Shown here in pieces: positions 50,761 through 63,268 of a stretch of 64,000 nucleotides of DNA. The number at the start of each line of letters is the position of its first letter. Positions within the stretch are counted from its first letter, which is position 1. The notes under the pieces are model-generated. The model had not been told where the DNA came from and did no database searches. It saw only the letters and a program-made list of their open reading frames with translations. Made by a program: the position numbers and the translations under genes. This DNA is from Labilithrix luteola (GTDB lineage Bacteria; Myxococcota_A; Polyangia; Polyangiales; Polyangiaceae). The DNA is taken from NCBI RefSeq assembly GCF_001263205.1, contig NZ_CP012333.1:10769501-10833500 (forward strand), read 5' to 3'.

Positions 50761-52700
50761 CCCCGTTCCTCGCCGAGGCTCTACGAGGGTTGCGCGAAGA
50801 AACGCGCGTACTAGACGAACGTCGCCCGATGAAGCGACGGATTCCCCAGACTTCGGGAGGCCCGACGCCCCCGACTCCCAGTGAAGAGGCCCACGAAGAA
50901 GGCTCGCTTGGCGTGGCGTTCTTCGCGGGTCGGTACGAGACGGTGCTGGCGCGAAGTGTCGACGCGGCCGCGTTCGAATTCGACGACGCGGACACGCCGT
51001 ACGTCGTGGGTGCCCTCGCCTTCGTCGGTCGCATCGAAGAGGCCGCCGCGACGCTCCGCGCATGGGAGCGTCGCAAGCCGACCCCGGAGCTTCGCATCTG
51101 CGCGCGGTTCTTTCTCGCCGTTGCGCACGGACGCGCCGGCCGGCACGCGGAATCCGAGCGGCTCGTGCGAGAGAATGCGCGCCTCGTTTCGGGATGCTTC
51201 GATCCGATCGCGCGCTTCTACGTTCACCAAGGTCTCGCCTGCCATCGCTTCTTTACGGGCCGCGTAGACGTCGCGGCTCGTCAGGCGCTCATGGCTTTGC
51301 AGGCCGCCTTCGATGCGCGCTTCCAGTACGGCCGGCTTCTCGCCACGGATCTGCGCGGACACGCGCTCGTGCAGCTCGGCGACGTCCACGCGGGTCTCGC
51401 GCTGCTCGATCGCGCATCGACGCTCGCCACCACGTTGGGGCTCGATGGCAACGCCGGCGCCATCGCGTGCGCTACGGCGATTTACGCGGCGCGCTTCGGC
51501 GCACGCCCGATCGCCGCGAGCATCGAGAATCTCGTCGCGCTCGCCGCGGCGACATCTGCGCAGGATTCGTACTCGCGCCGATCGGTGGAGACCGAGCTCG
51601 CGAGCCAGCTCGCACTCGCAGGACGCGGCGACGACGCGTGGAGCTTGCTCGACCGCCTCGCGACCGATCCCGGCGCCGATGGCGATCAGCGGTCGAAGGT
51701 TCGTCGGATGCTCGCCTTCGCTTTCGTGGCCTTCCTTCGCTACGGCGCGGCGAGCGCGCGGACGTATGCGGTGGAGGCACGCCGTTCGCTCGACGGCCTC
51801 GAAGACTTCGGGCTCGAGGTCGAAGTGCTGTCGATCGAGCTGCTCGCCTTCGGCGAATCACCGGAGCGCCTGACGCGCCTCAGCGAGATCCATCGCCGAA
51901 CGAAGATCGCGCGAGCCGCGTTCGTGCGCGGCCGGTGGTCGAGCGAAAGCGAGCAGGACGTCATGGCCATCGCGCCGGTGATGGTCGAAGACAAGGCCGG
52001 CGCGATGATCCATGCGGCCACGAGCCAAAGCCGGAACGCGCTCGAGACGCTGCTTCGCGAAGGCTACCTCGGCCTCGTTCCGCATGCGGCCGGCCTCGGC
52101 TCGCCTCGGCGGCTCCTGCTCGTGAACGACGACACGATCCTCGTCGAAGCACAGGGCAACGTGCGCCAGCTCACCGGACTCTCGGACGGGTCGCTACGGC
52201 TTCTCCGTGCGCTCGGCGGGCGGCGCAAAGACAAAGAGACGCTCGTTCGCGAGGTCTGGAAGCTCTCGACCTATCGCCCCGATCGCCACGACACGCTCGT
52301 GCACACGGCCGTGAGCCGCCTGCGGGCAGCCCTCGGCACCGCGGGCCACTGGGTCGACGGCGAAGACGGCGCCTATGGCATCGCATCGGGCGTCGAGCTG
52401 TTCGACCTGTCATCGGCCGCGATGCCGCGCACGGTCGACGACGTGACCGCCGATGGCGATGCAGAACGTGCCACGGCCACGACGTTGGATCGCGGCCCGC
52501 TCGACGAGCTCCTCGCGCTGCTCAAGAAGAGTGGTCCCATCTCCACCGGCGAGATTGCACGCACACTCGGCATCTCCGAGATGACCGCGTTTCGCCGGCT
52601 CAAGAGCCTACTCGACGAAGGCCTGGTCGTCCGTTCGGGACGCGGTAAGAATACTCGGTACGCCCCCTCCTCCATGCTGCCGGAGAACGCTTCGTGCTGA
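50757..52700 (+). CDS. Large transcriptional regulator: helical repeat, winged helix and HTH
   Basis: 647 aa from ATG 50757. Residues ~40-390 form a helical repeat region of TPR or SARP/AfsR-like type, rich in Ala/Arg/Leu pairs (RFFLAVAHGRAGRHAESERL). A winged-helix OmpR/PhoB-like section follows at ~455-545 (RLLRALGGRRKDKETLVREV, VHTAVSRLRAALG). A final DeoR/MarR-type HTH lies at ~595-635 (STGEIARTLGISEMTAFRRL). It has no receiver or kinase domain. It is translationally coupled to the monoheme protein and probably controls the cytochrome-barrel cluster; the signal is unknown. Confidence 0.78.
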   Translation: MTPFLAEALRGLREETRVLDERRPMKRRIPQTSGGPTPPTPSEEAHEEGSLGVAFFAGRYETVLARSVDAAAFEFDDADTPYVVGALAFVGRIEEAAATLRAWERRKPTPELRICARFFLAVAHGRAGRHAESERLVRENARLVSGCFDPIARFYVHQGLACHRFFTGRVDVAARQALMALQAAFDARFQYGRLLATDLRGHALVQLGDVHAGLALLDRASTLATTLGLDGNAGAIACATAIYAARFGARPIAASIENLVALAAATSAQDSYSRRSVETELASQLALAGRGDDAWSLLDRLATDPGADGDQRSKVRRMLAFAFVAFLRYGAASARTYAVEARRSLDGLEDFGLEVEVLSIELLAFGESPERLTRLSEIHRRTKIARAAFVRGRWSSESEQDVMAIAPVMVEDKAGAMIHAATSQSRNALETLLREGYLGLVPHAAGLGSPRRLLLVNDDTILVEAQGNVRQLTGLSDGSLRLLRALGGRRKDKETLVREVWKLSTYRPDRHDTLVHTAVSRLRAALGTAGHWVDGEDGAYGIASGVELFDLSSAAMPRTVDDVTADGDAERATATTLDRGPLDELLALLKKSGPISTGEIARTLGISEMTAFRRLKSLLDEGLVVRSGRGKNTRYAPSSMLPENASC

Positions 52701-53290
52701 CGCCCGAGGTTGAACGATTGGAGCCGCAACGACTGGAGCAGCGACAAAGGGAGCAGCCTCGCGTTTTTCCTCTCGTCGCCCTCTTCGCCGTCTTCGCGTT
52801 TCTAGCCGGCCTCGCGCTGCCGGTCTTCGTCGGGGGATGTTCGTCGAGTGACGATGACGGGACGACCGACGCGTATTCGAGCCACACGGCCAAATCCGGA
52901 ACGTACGAGGTTCCGGTGCCGGCCGACCTCGAGGCCGCCGCTCAGTTCCCGGTCGATCGCGTGGGCTGGAGGGTCGAGGGCAACCAGGCCACGCTGCGCT
53001 GGACGCTCCCCGTCGCGCTCACCGGCAATCCGGAGAAGGTGGACGTGACGGGGCCTTACGACGCCGCCAAGGACGCCTACGTGCTCACGGGCGAGGCGGG
53101 CACCGCGGAATGCAGGAGGTCGGGCACCTCGCTCGACTGCACCGAGCACCTGACGGGGATCAAGGTCGACAAGGAGCTCGCCATCTCGCTCGCCGAAGCC
53201 GGCGTGGATCTCGGGAAGCGCAAAGGCGTCATCGACCGCTTCAGCGGCGATCCGATCGGCATCCTGCACGCCGTGTTCGAAGCCGACTGA
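52694..53290 (+). CDS. Lipoprotein, unknown function
   Basis: 198 aa from GTG 52694, overlapping the regulator by seven bases. A ~25-residue basic/Gln-rich N-terminus precedes a hydrophobic segment (FPLVALFAVFAFLAGLALPV) ending in FVGGC (C49), a plausible lipobox. The body is a beta-rich domain (VGWRVEGNQATLRWTLPVAL). It has only two internal Cys (TAECRRSGTSLDC) and no CXXCH. No family was recognised. It is the last gene of the co-directional cytochrome cluster. Confidence 0.65.
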   Translation: MLTPEVERLEPQRLEQRQREQPRVFPLVALFAVFAFLAGLALPVFVGGCSSSDDDGTTDAYSSHTAKSGTYEVPVPADLEAAAQFPVDRVGWRVEGNQATLRWTLPVALTGNPEKVDVTGPYDAAKDAYVLTGEAGTAECRRSGTSLDCTEHLTGIKVDKELAISLAEAGVDLGKRKGVIDRFSGDPIGILHAVFEAD

Positions 53291-53302
53291 CGCGATCGCG
53301 TC

Positions 53303-54931
53303 TCACTCTTCGCCGGCCGGCTCGTCGGACTCTTCTTTGTCGTCCGGCGTGTTGTCCGGCGCCGACAAGGGAACCCCGTCGAGAACGACGTCGAGCTCCG
53401 CGCGATGCTTGGCAAAGGGCTCGCGATCGATCGACGGCAGGACCTTCACGCCGTCCATCTTGAGGCCGAGCGGATCGATGAACATTCCCCCGCGCTTGAC
53501 CGCGAAGTGCAAGTGCGGGCCGGTTGCGCTGCCCGTGCGCCCGACGTAGCCGACGAGCTGCTTCGGCTCGACGTGCTGGCCGACATGCAAACCGGCGGCG
53601 AACTTCGAGAGATGGCAGTACGCCGTGGTGAGGCCGTTGGCGTGCTCGATCTGGATCATGTTCCCGCACCGGCCGCCGTCGCCGACGGTTGCCACGGTGC
53701 CGGGCGCGCTCGCGAAGACGGGTGTTCCGGTCGAGGCGCCGAAGTCGACACCGTTGTGCGGAAGGATGGTGTGGAGCACCGGGTGCATGCGCTTCGGATT
53801 GAAGCGCGAGGTAACGCGCGCGAACGGGAGCGGCGAGCGGAACGCGCCCTGGTAGGGCTGCTGTCCCTTCGCATCGTAGAAGCCGGAGAGCGGCACGCGC
53901 CGGCGCCCTTCGGACTTGGTGTCGCGCTCGTACCCGTAGACGCGGAGCGGCGACCCCGTCTTGGGGATGTACTCGAGCGCCTCGATGCGAAGACGCGCGA
54001 ACCCGCCTTCGACCCAGTCTTCCGTCGAGACGACGCGCATGCGAACGCCCGGCTTGAGCGCCGCGAGGTCGACGTGGCCTTCCAGCGCGTCGTCGATGGC
54101 GTCGAGCGCGTTGTCACGCAGGCCGGCGGCGGCGACCGCCTTCTTCAGGTCCGCGGTGATGGTGATGGCGGCGGCCGTGCGACGGTGCTCGACGTAGAGC
54201 TCGAGTTTGCTGGCGACGAGACGCTTGTCGGAGCTCGACTCGTCGATTTTCGCCTGCCACACGTCGACAGGCGACGTGACGAGCTCGAAGGCGACGACCG
54301 TTCCCTTCGCGCGGTCCTTCGCGAGGACGAAGGAGTCCTTGGGGAGGTGCTCTTCTTTCGTGCTCGACGTGCTCGTGGAGCTGCTTTTGCGCTCCGCGCG
54401 CTCGGGTCGCTCGAGCCGACGAACGCCCTCGAAGGCGCGATAGAGCCGTTTGACTTCCGCCTTCGAGAGACCTGCCGCGGCGAGCAGCGGCTCGAGGCGA
54501 CTCTTGCCGATGGGGCGCTCGACGATCTCGATCGCGGGATCGGACTTGAGCTCTTTGACGCGCCACACGGGCGTAAAGCGCGCACCACCATCGAGCACGA
54601 CGACGGGTGTGGCGACCGTTGCGTCGGCCTCCGCGAGCGGGGTGGAGGCCGCGGCAGGCGGCGGGGCGATCTCGCCCTTCGTGAGCGCGGCTCCTACGGT
54701 GGGGTCGGAGACGGAGTCGCCGTGACGCGTGCCGACAACGGCCAGTACGCTACCGGCAATCACGAGGCCCGCGATTACACCGAGAGCGATTTTTTGGCCG
54801 CGATCGAGCCCGCGCGAGGGGGCGAGAGGGGCCTCGGCGGTCTCGGTCACGCGAGGTGCTTCGACGTCTGCCTCTTCGGAGCGAGCGACGGGCTCGGTCT
54901 CGGGGGGGGCGATTTCGGGCTCGTCACTCAC
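53303..54931 (-). CDS. M23-family peptidoglycan endopeptidase, membrane-anchored
   Basis: 542 aa from GTG 54931. An acidic N-terminus and one transmembrane helix (GQKIALGVIAGLVIAGSVLA, ~45-64) precede a Ser/Lys-rich linker and a middle domain (~120-330), part of which resembles OapA/LysM-like surroundings. The LytM (M23) catalytic domain (~385-490) has HNGVDFGA (H392, D396) and GPHLHFAV (H473, H475), so the zinc site looks intact. It would cut peptidoglycan cross-links. The last ~30 residues are acidic. It is transcribed opposite the TPR gene. Confidence 0.88.
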   Translation of the reverse strand: MSDEPEIAPPETEPVARSEEADVEAPRVTETAEAPLAPSRGLDRGQKIALGVIAGLVIAGSVLAVVGTRHGDSVSDPTVGAALTKGEIAPPPAAASTPLAEADATVATPVVVLDGGARFTPVWRVKELKSDPAIEIVERPIGKSRLEPLLAAAGLSKAEVKRLYRAFEGVRRLERPERAERKSSSTSTSSTKEEHLPKDSFVLAKDRAKGTVVAFELVTSPVDVWQAKIDESSSDKRLVASKLELYVEHRRTAAAITITADLKKAVAAAGLRDNALDAIDDALEGHVDLAALKPGVRMRVVSTEDWVEGGFARLRIEALEYIPKTGSPLRVYGYERDTKSEGRRRVPLSGFYDAKGQQPYQGAFRSPLPFARVTSRFNPKRMHPVLHTILPHNGVDFGASTGTPVFASAPGTVATVGDGGRCGNMIQIEHANGLTTAYCHLSKFAAGLHVGQHVEPKQLVGYVGRTGSATGPHLHFAVKRGGMFIDPLGLKMDGVKVLPSIDREPFAKHRAELDVVLDGVPLSAPDNTPDDKEESDEPAGEE

Positions 54932-55024
54932 GGCCCCCCGGCTGTAACCCCGGGAAGCCCGCGGAGCAACCCTGTCTCAAAGGTCTCCCCCGGTGGACGA
55001 ATCGCCGGTAGAGTGCAAGGTGTG

Positions 55025-55756
55025 ATGAACGAGCGAGTCAAGCAGCTGCTCGTGCTCGGGCGGGAGCACTATGGCAAGCGCGAATTCGAGAAGGCCGAGC
55101 AGATGCTCCGCATGGTTCTCGAAGAAGAAGACCGCTACGCGGATGTTCACGACATGTTGGGGGTCATCGCGCATTCCCGCGGCAACTTCCTCGCTGCGGA
55201 GCGCCACTTCGAACGCGCGCTCGAACTCAATCCGAGCTACACCGAGGCGGCGCTGAACCTCGCGGTCACCTACAACGACCGCGGAAAATACGAGAAGGCG
55301 CGCGAAGTTTACGGGCGCATCAAGGTCGGACAGAACGGCGGCGCCGTGGCGCTCGATCCGTTCGCGCGCGGCAAGCTCGCGAACATGCACGCGGACCTCG
55401 GGCAGGCCTACCACGACGCAGGCCTCGCTCGCGAAGCCATCGCCGAGTACGAAAAGGCCACGGCCCTCTGCCCGCATTTTGCGGACCTGCAGACGAAGCT
55501 CGGCACGCTGCTCCGTGAAACGAACGACCTCACAGGCGCCCGAAGGCGCTATGAAGCCGCCCTGCAGGCCAAATCGTCGTACGTTCCGGCCCGCCTTCAG
55601 CTCGGCGTGACGTTGCTCGCGCTCGGCGAGGCGATCGCCGCGGAGGAGCAGTGGAAGCAAGTGATCGAGGTGGAGCCGGACAACTCGCAGGCGAAGATGT
55701 ACCTGCGGATGCTCGAGCGAAACCGCACGGTGCAGCCTCCGCCTCCGGAGACCTGA
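55025..55756 (+). CDS. TPR-repeat protein
   Basis: 243 aa from ATG 55025 (AAGG upstream; the longer frame to 53405 is a shadow of the opposing gene). At least five tetratricopeptide units are visible: VLGREHYGKREFEKAEQMLR (~10-29), GNFLAAERHFERALELNPSY (~60-79), YTEAALNLAVTYNDRGKYEK, then HFADLQTKLGTLLRETNDLT and YVPARLQLGVTLLALGEAIA. The last unit ends in a Pro-rich tail (VQPPPPET). No signal peptide is evident, so it is probably cytoplasmic and scaffold-like. The next gene overlaps its 3' end. Confidence 0.85.
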   Translation: MNERVKQLLVLGREHYGKREFEKAEQMLRMVLEEEDRYADVHDMLGVIAHSRGNFLAAERHFERALELNPSYTEAALNLAVTYNDRGKYEKAREVYGRIKVGQNGGAVALDPFARGKLANMHADLGQAYHDAGLAREAIAEYEKATALCPHFADLQTKLGTLLRETNDLTGARRRYEAALQAKSSYVPARLQLGVTLLALGEAIAAEEQWKQVIEVEPDNSQAKMYLRMLERNRTVQPPPPET

Positions 55757-56244
55757 AGGGCGGAGACCTGGGCGACGAGTCGGCGGACGCACCGAGCACG
55801 CCAAGCCGATCGAGCAAGGCGGCTCTCGCTGAGGCCGCACGCACGGCCTGGCGCCGCCTGCGCGGCGGGAAGCTCACCCCTGCCCGCGCGGCAGCCAGCG
55901 TGGCCGTGGGGCTCGCGATCGGCGTGCTTCCTCTTTGGGGCGTGCACTGGCTCCTCGTGCTCGCGATCTGCGTGCCCCTGCGCCTCGACGCGGGCGTGGC
56001 CTATCTCGCCGCGAACATCTCGCTGCCGATTTTCGCGCCCTTCATCACCTTCGCCGAGGTCGAAGTCGGCGCGCGCATGCTGCACGGCGCATGGGTCTCG
56101 CTCACGCCGAGCGAGGTGAAGAATCTCGCCCTCGGCACCGTGGCCATGGAAGTGGCGCTCGGCACGGCCGTCGTCTCCGTGGCGTCGGCCCTGACCGGGG
56201 GCGCCCTCACCTACGGCCTCGTTTCTCTCCGCAAGCGCTCCTAG
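55651..56244 (+). CDS. DUF2062 membrane protein
   Basis: 197 aa if GTG 55651 is used, overlapping the TPR gene by 106 bp. The conserved part starts only near residue 60. The DUF2062 core is clear: RRLRGGKLTPARAAASVAVG (~69-88), a helix FAVG-type segment LAIGVLPLWGVHWLLVLAI, and LAANISLPIFAPFITFAEVE. Two or three transmembrane segments are present. The function of DUF2062 is unknown. A CTG codon 40 bases or so after the TPR stop, with GGCGGAG upstream, could be the real start. It converges on lipB. Confidence 0.65.
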   Translation: MEASDRGGAGQLAGEDVPADARAKPHGAASASGDLKGGDLGDESADAPSTPSRSSKAALAEAARTAWRRLRGGKLTPARAAASVAVGLAIGVLPLWGVHWLLVLAICVPLRLDAGVAYLAANISLPIFAPFITFAEVEVGARMLHGAWVSLTPSEVKNLALGTVAMEVALGTAVVSVASALTGGALTYGLVSLRKRS

Positions 56245-56258
56245 CTAGCGCGCTTCGT

Positions 56259-57020
<762 letters not shown>

Positions 57021-57360
57021 GCGCTCCTCTTCTGGCCCAACCCGGGGGCCTGTGTCCTGAACTTACGAGCACAATGCAGCTACAGCCCTGGAGACGGTAG
57101 CGGTGAACATTTCCGACAAGTCGGCTTTTCAAGCGCCAGACCTATCGTCATGGATGGCCCGGGCGATTCAAACGTGAAGGCTTCGAAAGACCAAGACGCC
57201 CGTAAGTCGCCACACGGCGAGCGGCGGGTTCTTCGTCGCGCTCAAGCGCGACGCGCCGAAGGCGACCCGCCGCGGGCAGCTGGGGGGAGGCTCGAAACCA
57301 GAGGTTTCGAGGGGGGCCAGTGGCCCCCACAAGACCGTCTCGAGGGGGGCCAGAGGCCCC
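57021..57360. other. Intergenic region with multi-hairpin repeat
   Basis: About 340 bp between guaB and lipB, both on the minus strand. The right part (57266-57361) is the dispersed repeat, listed separately. The left part holds the lipB promoter region and a small hairpin CCGAC-AA-GTCGG at 57113-57124 followed on the plus strand by CTTTT. Its orientation is wrong for the minus-strand guaB transcript. No gene was seen. Confidence 0.5.

Positions 57361-57361
<1 letters not shown>
57266..57361 (-). repeat. Dispersed multi-hairpin repeat, copy 2 (after guaB)
   Basis: Read from the guaB stop: GGGGGCC-TCT-GGCCCCC (57361-57345), a duplicated GGGGGCC-ACT-GGCCCCC (57328-57312), CTCGAAACC-TCT-GGTTTCGAG (57311-57291), then a GC hairpin around CCCGC (57276-57266). 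The order and orientation relative to the gene match the copy after sdaA. The first stem overlaps the last base of the guaB stop codon. The doubled first hairpin suggests internal duplication. Confidence 0.75.
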
Positions 57362-59013
<1,652 letters not shown>

Positions 59014-59022
59014 TCAGGTCTC

Positions 59023-60534
<1,512 letters not shown>

Positions 60535-60746
60535 GACGGACTGACCTGACGACTCTACCAGACCCCCCGAAACTCCTTGCTACTTTCGAATCAGGGCCGG
60601 CGCAGATTGCCCTCAGCCCTCTGGCGTGCAACGGTCGGGCTAGGCGTTCGATGCCGTTTTGCGTCATTCCGGCTTTTTTTTCCGGGCTGACGGAGGACGC
60701 CAGCTTCCAATTTCTCTTCCGCTCTTTTCGCTTCCTTCCGTCTTCC

Positions 60747-60782
60747 GTTCTTGCGGTTCTTGCGGTTCTCGCGGGTCTCGCG
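60747..60782. repeat. Four 9-bp tandem repeats before the CPBP gene
   Basis: GTTCTTGCG, GTTCTTGCG, GTTCTCGCG and GGTCTCGCG occur in tandem at 60747-60782, 16 bp before the CPBP start. They lie within a pyrimidine-rich tract that begins near 60705. The opposite strand is polypurine. Copy-number change here could alter the leader of the CPBP transcript or the divergent spacer. Confidence 0.65.
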
Positions 60783-60798
60783 CCTTCCCCTTCGATCC

Positions 60799-61446
60799 AT
60801 GACCGTGCGACTGACCCCCTTGCCGAACAAAGGCCCCTCCCAGGGAGAGGACTTCGGTGCGGCACGGATTGGCCCCCTCGTCGTCTACGGGGCGCTCTCC
60901 GCACTCGCCATCGGCGTGGCGATCGTGCGGGAGCAGAGTCCAGTCACGACGGATCCCTGGCTTCCGCTTCCCGAGCTGATCGGCCACCTGGTCAGCATCG
61001 TCGTGGGCCTCGGACTCGCATCGGCGACCATCGGCCTCACGCGGCATGGAGTGCGTCGATGGTCGTGGGCGAGGACGCTCCACGCCCACCTGCGTCCTGC
61101 CGTACGCGGAGCCGGCGGCCTCACGCTCGTCGTCCTCGGGATGGCGAGCGCGGCGTCCGAAGAGCTCTTTTTCCGAGGCCTCCTCGCCACCACGCTCGGT
61201 GTCGTCGTCTCGTCGCTGGCCTTCGGCCTTCTGCACCAGGTTCGCGGGCGGGCGCGATGGGTATGGGCTACGTGGGCGGCCGTGATGGGGCTCGCGTTTG
61301 CCACCCTCTTCCTTGCCACGGGCAGCCTGCTCGGTCCGATCGTCGCGCACGCCACGATCAACGTGGTGAACCTGCGCTTCTTGCGCGATACGGACGTCGA
61401 GCCGCCGAAGCCGCGCCGGCTCGGGGGACTGCTCGGCAACGCGTGA
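60799..61446 (+). CDS. CPBP-family intramembrane protease-like protein
   Basis: 215 aa from ATG 60799. Several hydrophobic helices (GPLVVYGALSALAIGVAIV, LGLASATIGLT, LTLVVLGMASAASEE) lead to the CPBP motifs: SEELFFRG (E-E-x-x-x-R, ~122), GLLHQ (~149) and HATINVVN (~189), which form the metal/catalytic site of type II CAAX-like proteases. The substrate is unknown; such proteins process or protect membrane peptides. A Pro/Gly-rich tail ends the protein. It is transcribed divergently from the HD-GYP regulator and converges on the third kinase. Confidence 0.88.
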   Translation: MTVRLTPLPNKGPSQGEDFGAARIGPLVVYGALSALAIGVAIVREQSPVTTDPWLPLPELIGHLVSIVVGLGLASATIGLTRHGVRRWSWARTLHAHLRPAVRGAGGLTLVVLGMASAASEELFFRGLLATTLGVVVSSLAFGLLHQVRGRARWVWATWAAVMGLAFATLFLATGSLLGPIVAHATINVVNLRFLRDTDVEPPKPRRLGGLLGNA

Positions 61447-61452
61447 CCGCGT

Positions 61453-63192
61453 TCAGACGACGCGATCGAGGATGGAGACGCCCTCTTCGATCGTCCTCAC
61501 CACTTCGGTCGTGAGGCGACGGAAGGCGGACAGCGAGCCTTCGAACGTCGCCGACGCCTCGAGCACGTCGCGTTCGAAGGCCTCGTTCTTGGCGTCGAGC
61601 TGCTTCTGGAGCGAGTCGATCTGGAACGTGAGGTCGTCGACCACCGAATGAGCGCGACGCTCCTCTTCGGCAAGCGCGTCGTCTTCCCAGTTCTGCCCTT
61701 CGAACCCCGCCGCGGGGCGCGCAAGGGCATCGCGTCTCGCCGCGATGGCGTCGAGATGGGCGATCTCCCGCGACCGGTCGTGGACGAGCACGTCGATGGC
61801 ATGACCGAGGTTCGTGCGGAACTCGCGGCCCCTCGCCTCGAGGAGATCGACCTTGGCCTGCAGGTCGCCGACGATCTTGGTGGCGCGCTCGACGCGCGGC
61901 ATCATTTCGCCCGCGACCATCGCGAGCTCCGCGGCGCGACCAGCAGCGACCGCGTGTTCTCCGCCCTTTCGGCGCGCCTCCGCGATTCGGTCTTCGAGCT
62001 CGGTGAGCGATTCGGACCATCGCGCCGCGGCATCGGCCGAAGCAGCGACGATCTGCACGCTGCCCGATTCGAGCGACGAGGAAGGAACCTCCACCACCAA
62101 GTCGACGACCGTGTGACTCGGCTCGCGCTCGACCTTCTCCTGCTCGGGCGGAGACGACGCGCGCGGAGGAACGGAGATGCGCGGCGCATTCGACAAGCGA
62201 GGAGGCGACGACGTGCGCGAGCCTCCTGAGCCGTACCGGCGCAAGATGTCGGCAAATGCATCGTGCACGGCGAAGGCATCGTGCGGCCGATCGTTCGGCT
62301 CGCGCGCGAGGCAGCGCAGCAGGAGCGACTCGAGATCGGGCGGAAGGCCGTCGACGCGTTGGCTCGGCGGAATCGGCGGATTCGTCAGCGGCTTGAGGAG
62401 CAGCTCCGACTGCCCTTTGCCATCGAACGGCAAGACGCCGGTGACCATCTCGTAGACGACGACGGCGAGCGAATAGATGTCCGAGCGGCCGTCGATGCCG
62501 ATGCCCCCGACGTACTCGGGTGCGATGTACCCCGGCGTTCCGAAGAGCTGCTCGTTGAGCGTCAGGGTCGGCTCGCCGGACATCTTGGCGATGCCGAAGT
62601 CGGTGAGCTTCACCATCACGTCGTTCGGATCGGCAGCGACGTCGACCTCGGCCCGCGCCGGACCGGCGGTGCGCGGCAGGAGCAAGATGTTCTCGGGCTT
62701 GAGGTCACGGTGGATGACCCCCATCTGGTGGGCACGCGCGAGTGCGCTCGCGACCTGCATGCCAATCTTCAGCGCGCGCTCCCACGGCAGGCGACCACGC
62801 TGGATCCAGGAGAGCAGCCCCTCGCCCTCGACGTACTCCATGACGAGGTAGGCCACGCCATCGGACTCGCCGACGTCCGTGATCTCCACGATGTTCTCGT
62901 GGTTGATGCGATTGACCGCGCGGGCCTCCCGCAAGAAACGCTCGCGATGCTCGGCGATGAGACTCAGCTCGGGCCGGAGGATCTTGAGCGCCGAGAGACG
63001 AGCGATGAGCTCGTGACGCGCGAGGTACACGACCGACATGCCACCGGCGCCGAGGCGACGGATGAGGCGATAGCGCGAGGCGATGGTCCGACCGAGAAAC
63101 CGGTCGTTGCTCTTCTGCAACTCGGCGCCGTCGTGGGGGCAAAACGCGGCGTCGTCCGAGAAGAGTTCGGAGCAACGCGGACAGAGCTTCAC
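61453..63192 (-). CDS. Ser/Thr protein kinase with N-terminal zinc ribbon
   Basis: 579 aa. A short N-terminal zinc ribbon (C4, C7, C18 and H20, CPRCSELF...CPHDG) precedes the kinase domain (~38-325): LGAGGMSVVYLA (glycine loop ~47), LKILRPE (Lys), HRDLKPEN (~163), DFGIAKM and APEY. The catalytic Asp, Lys and DFG are present, so it should be active. After a Ser/Pro-rich linker comes a long coiled coil (~385-570, with ERATKIVGDLQAKVDLLEAR and QIDSLQKQLDAKNEAF). It has no transmembrane helix. It may assemble or scaffold through the coiled coil. Confidence 0.92.
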   Translation of the reverse strand: MKLCPRCSELFSDDAAFCPHDGAELQKSNDRFLGRTIASRYRLIRRLGAGGMSVVYLARHELIARLSALKILRPELSLIAEHRERFLREARAVNRINHENIVEITDVGESDGVAYLVMEYVEGEGLLSWIQRGRLPWERALKIGMQVASALARAHQMGVIHRDLKPENILLLPRTAGPARAEVDVAADPNDVMVKLTDFGIAKMSGEPTLTLNEQLFGTPGYIAPEYVGGIGIDGRSDIYSLAVVVYEMVTGVLPFDGKGQSELLLKPLTNPPIPPSQRVDGLPPDLESLLLRCLAREPNDRPHDAFAVHDAFADILRRYGSGGSRTSSPPRLSNAPRISVPPRASSPPEQEKVEREPSHTVVDLVVEVPSSSLESGSVQIVAASADAAARWSESLTELEDRIAEARRKGGEHAVAAGRAAELAMVAGEMMPRVERATKIVGDLQAKVDLLEARGREFRTNLGHAIDVLVHDRSREIAHLDAIAARRDALARPAAGFEGQNWEDDALAEEERRAHSVVDDLTFQIDSLQKQLDAKNEAFERDVLEASATFEGSLSAFRRLTTEVVRTIEEGVSILDRVV

Positions 63193-63268
63193 GACCGAGA
63201 GGCTATCAGACTCGGCTTTCGCGCTGCTCTGAAAGCTCTGGCGCCCTCGAGACCCCAGGAATCCCGCG

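Noticed and set aside
57113..57129. Terminator hairpin CCGAC-AA-GTCGG with CTTTT on the plus strand
   Set aside because: No plus-strand gene reads into it and the loop is too short for confidence.
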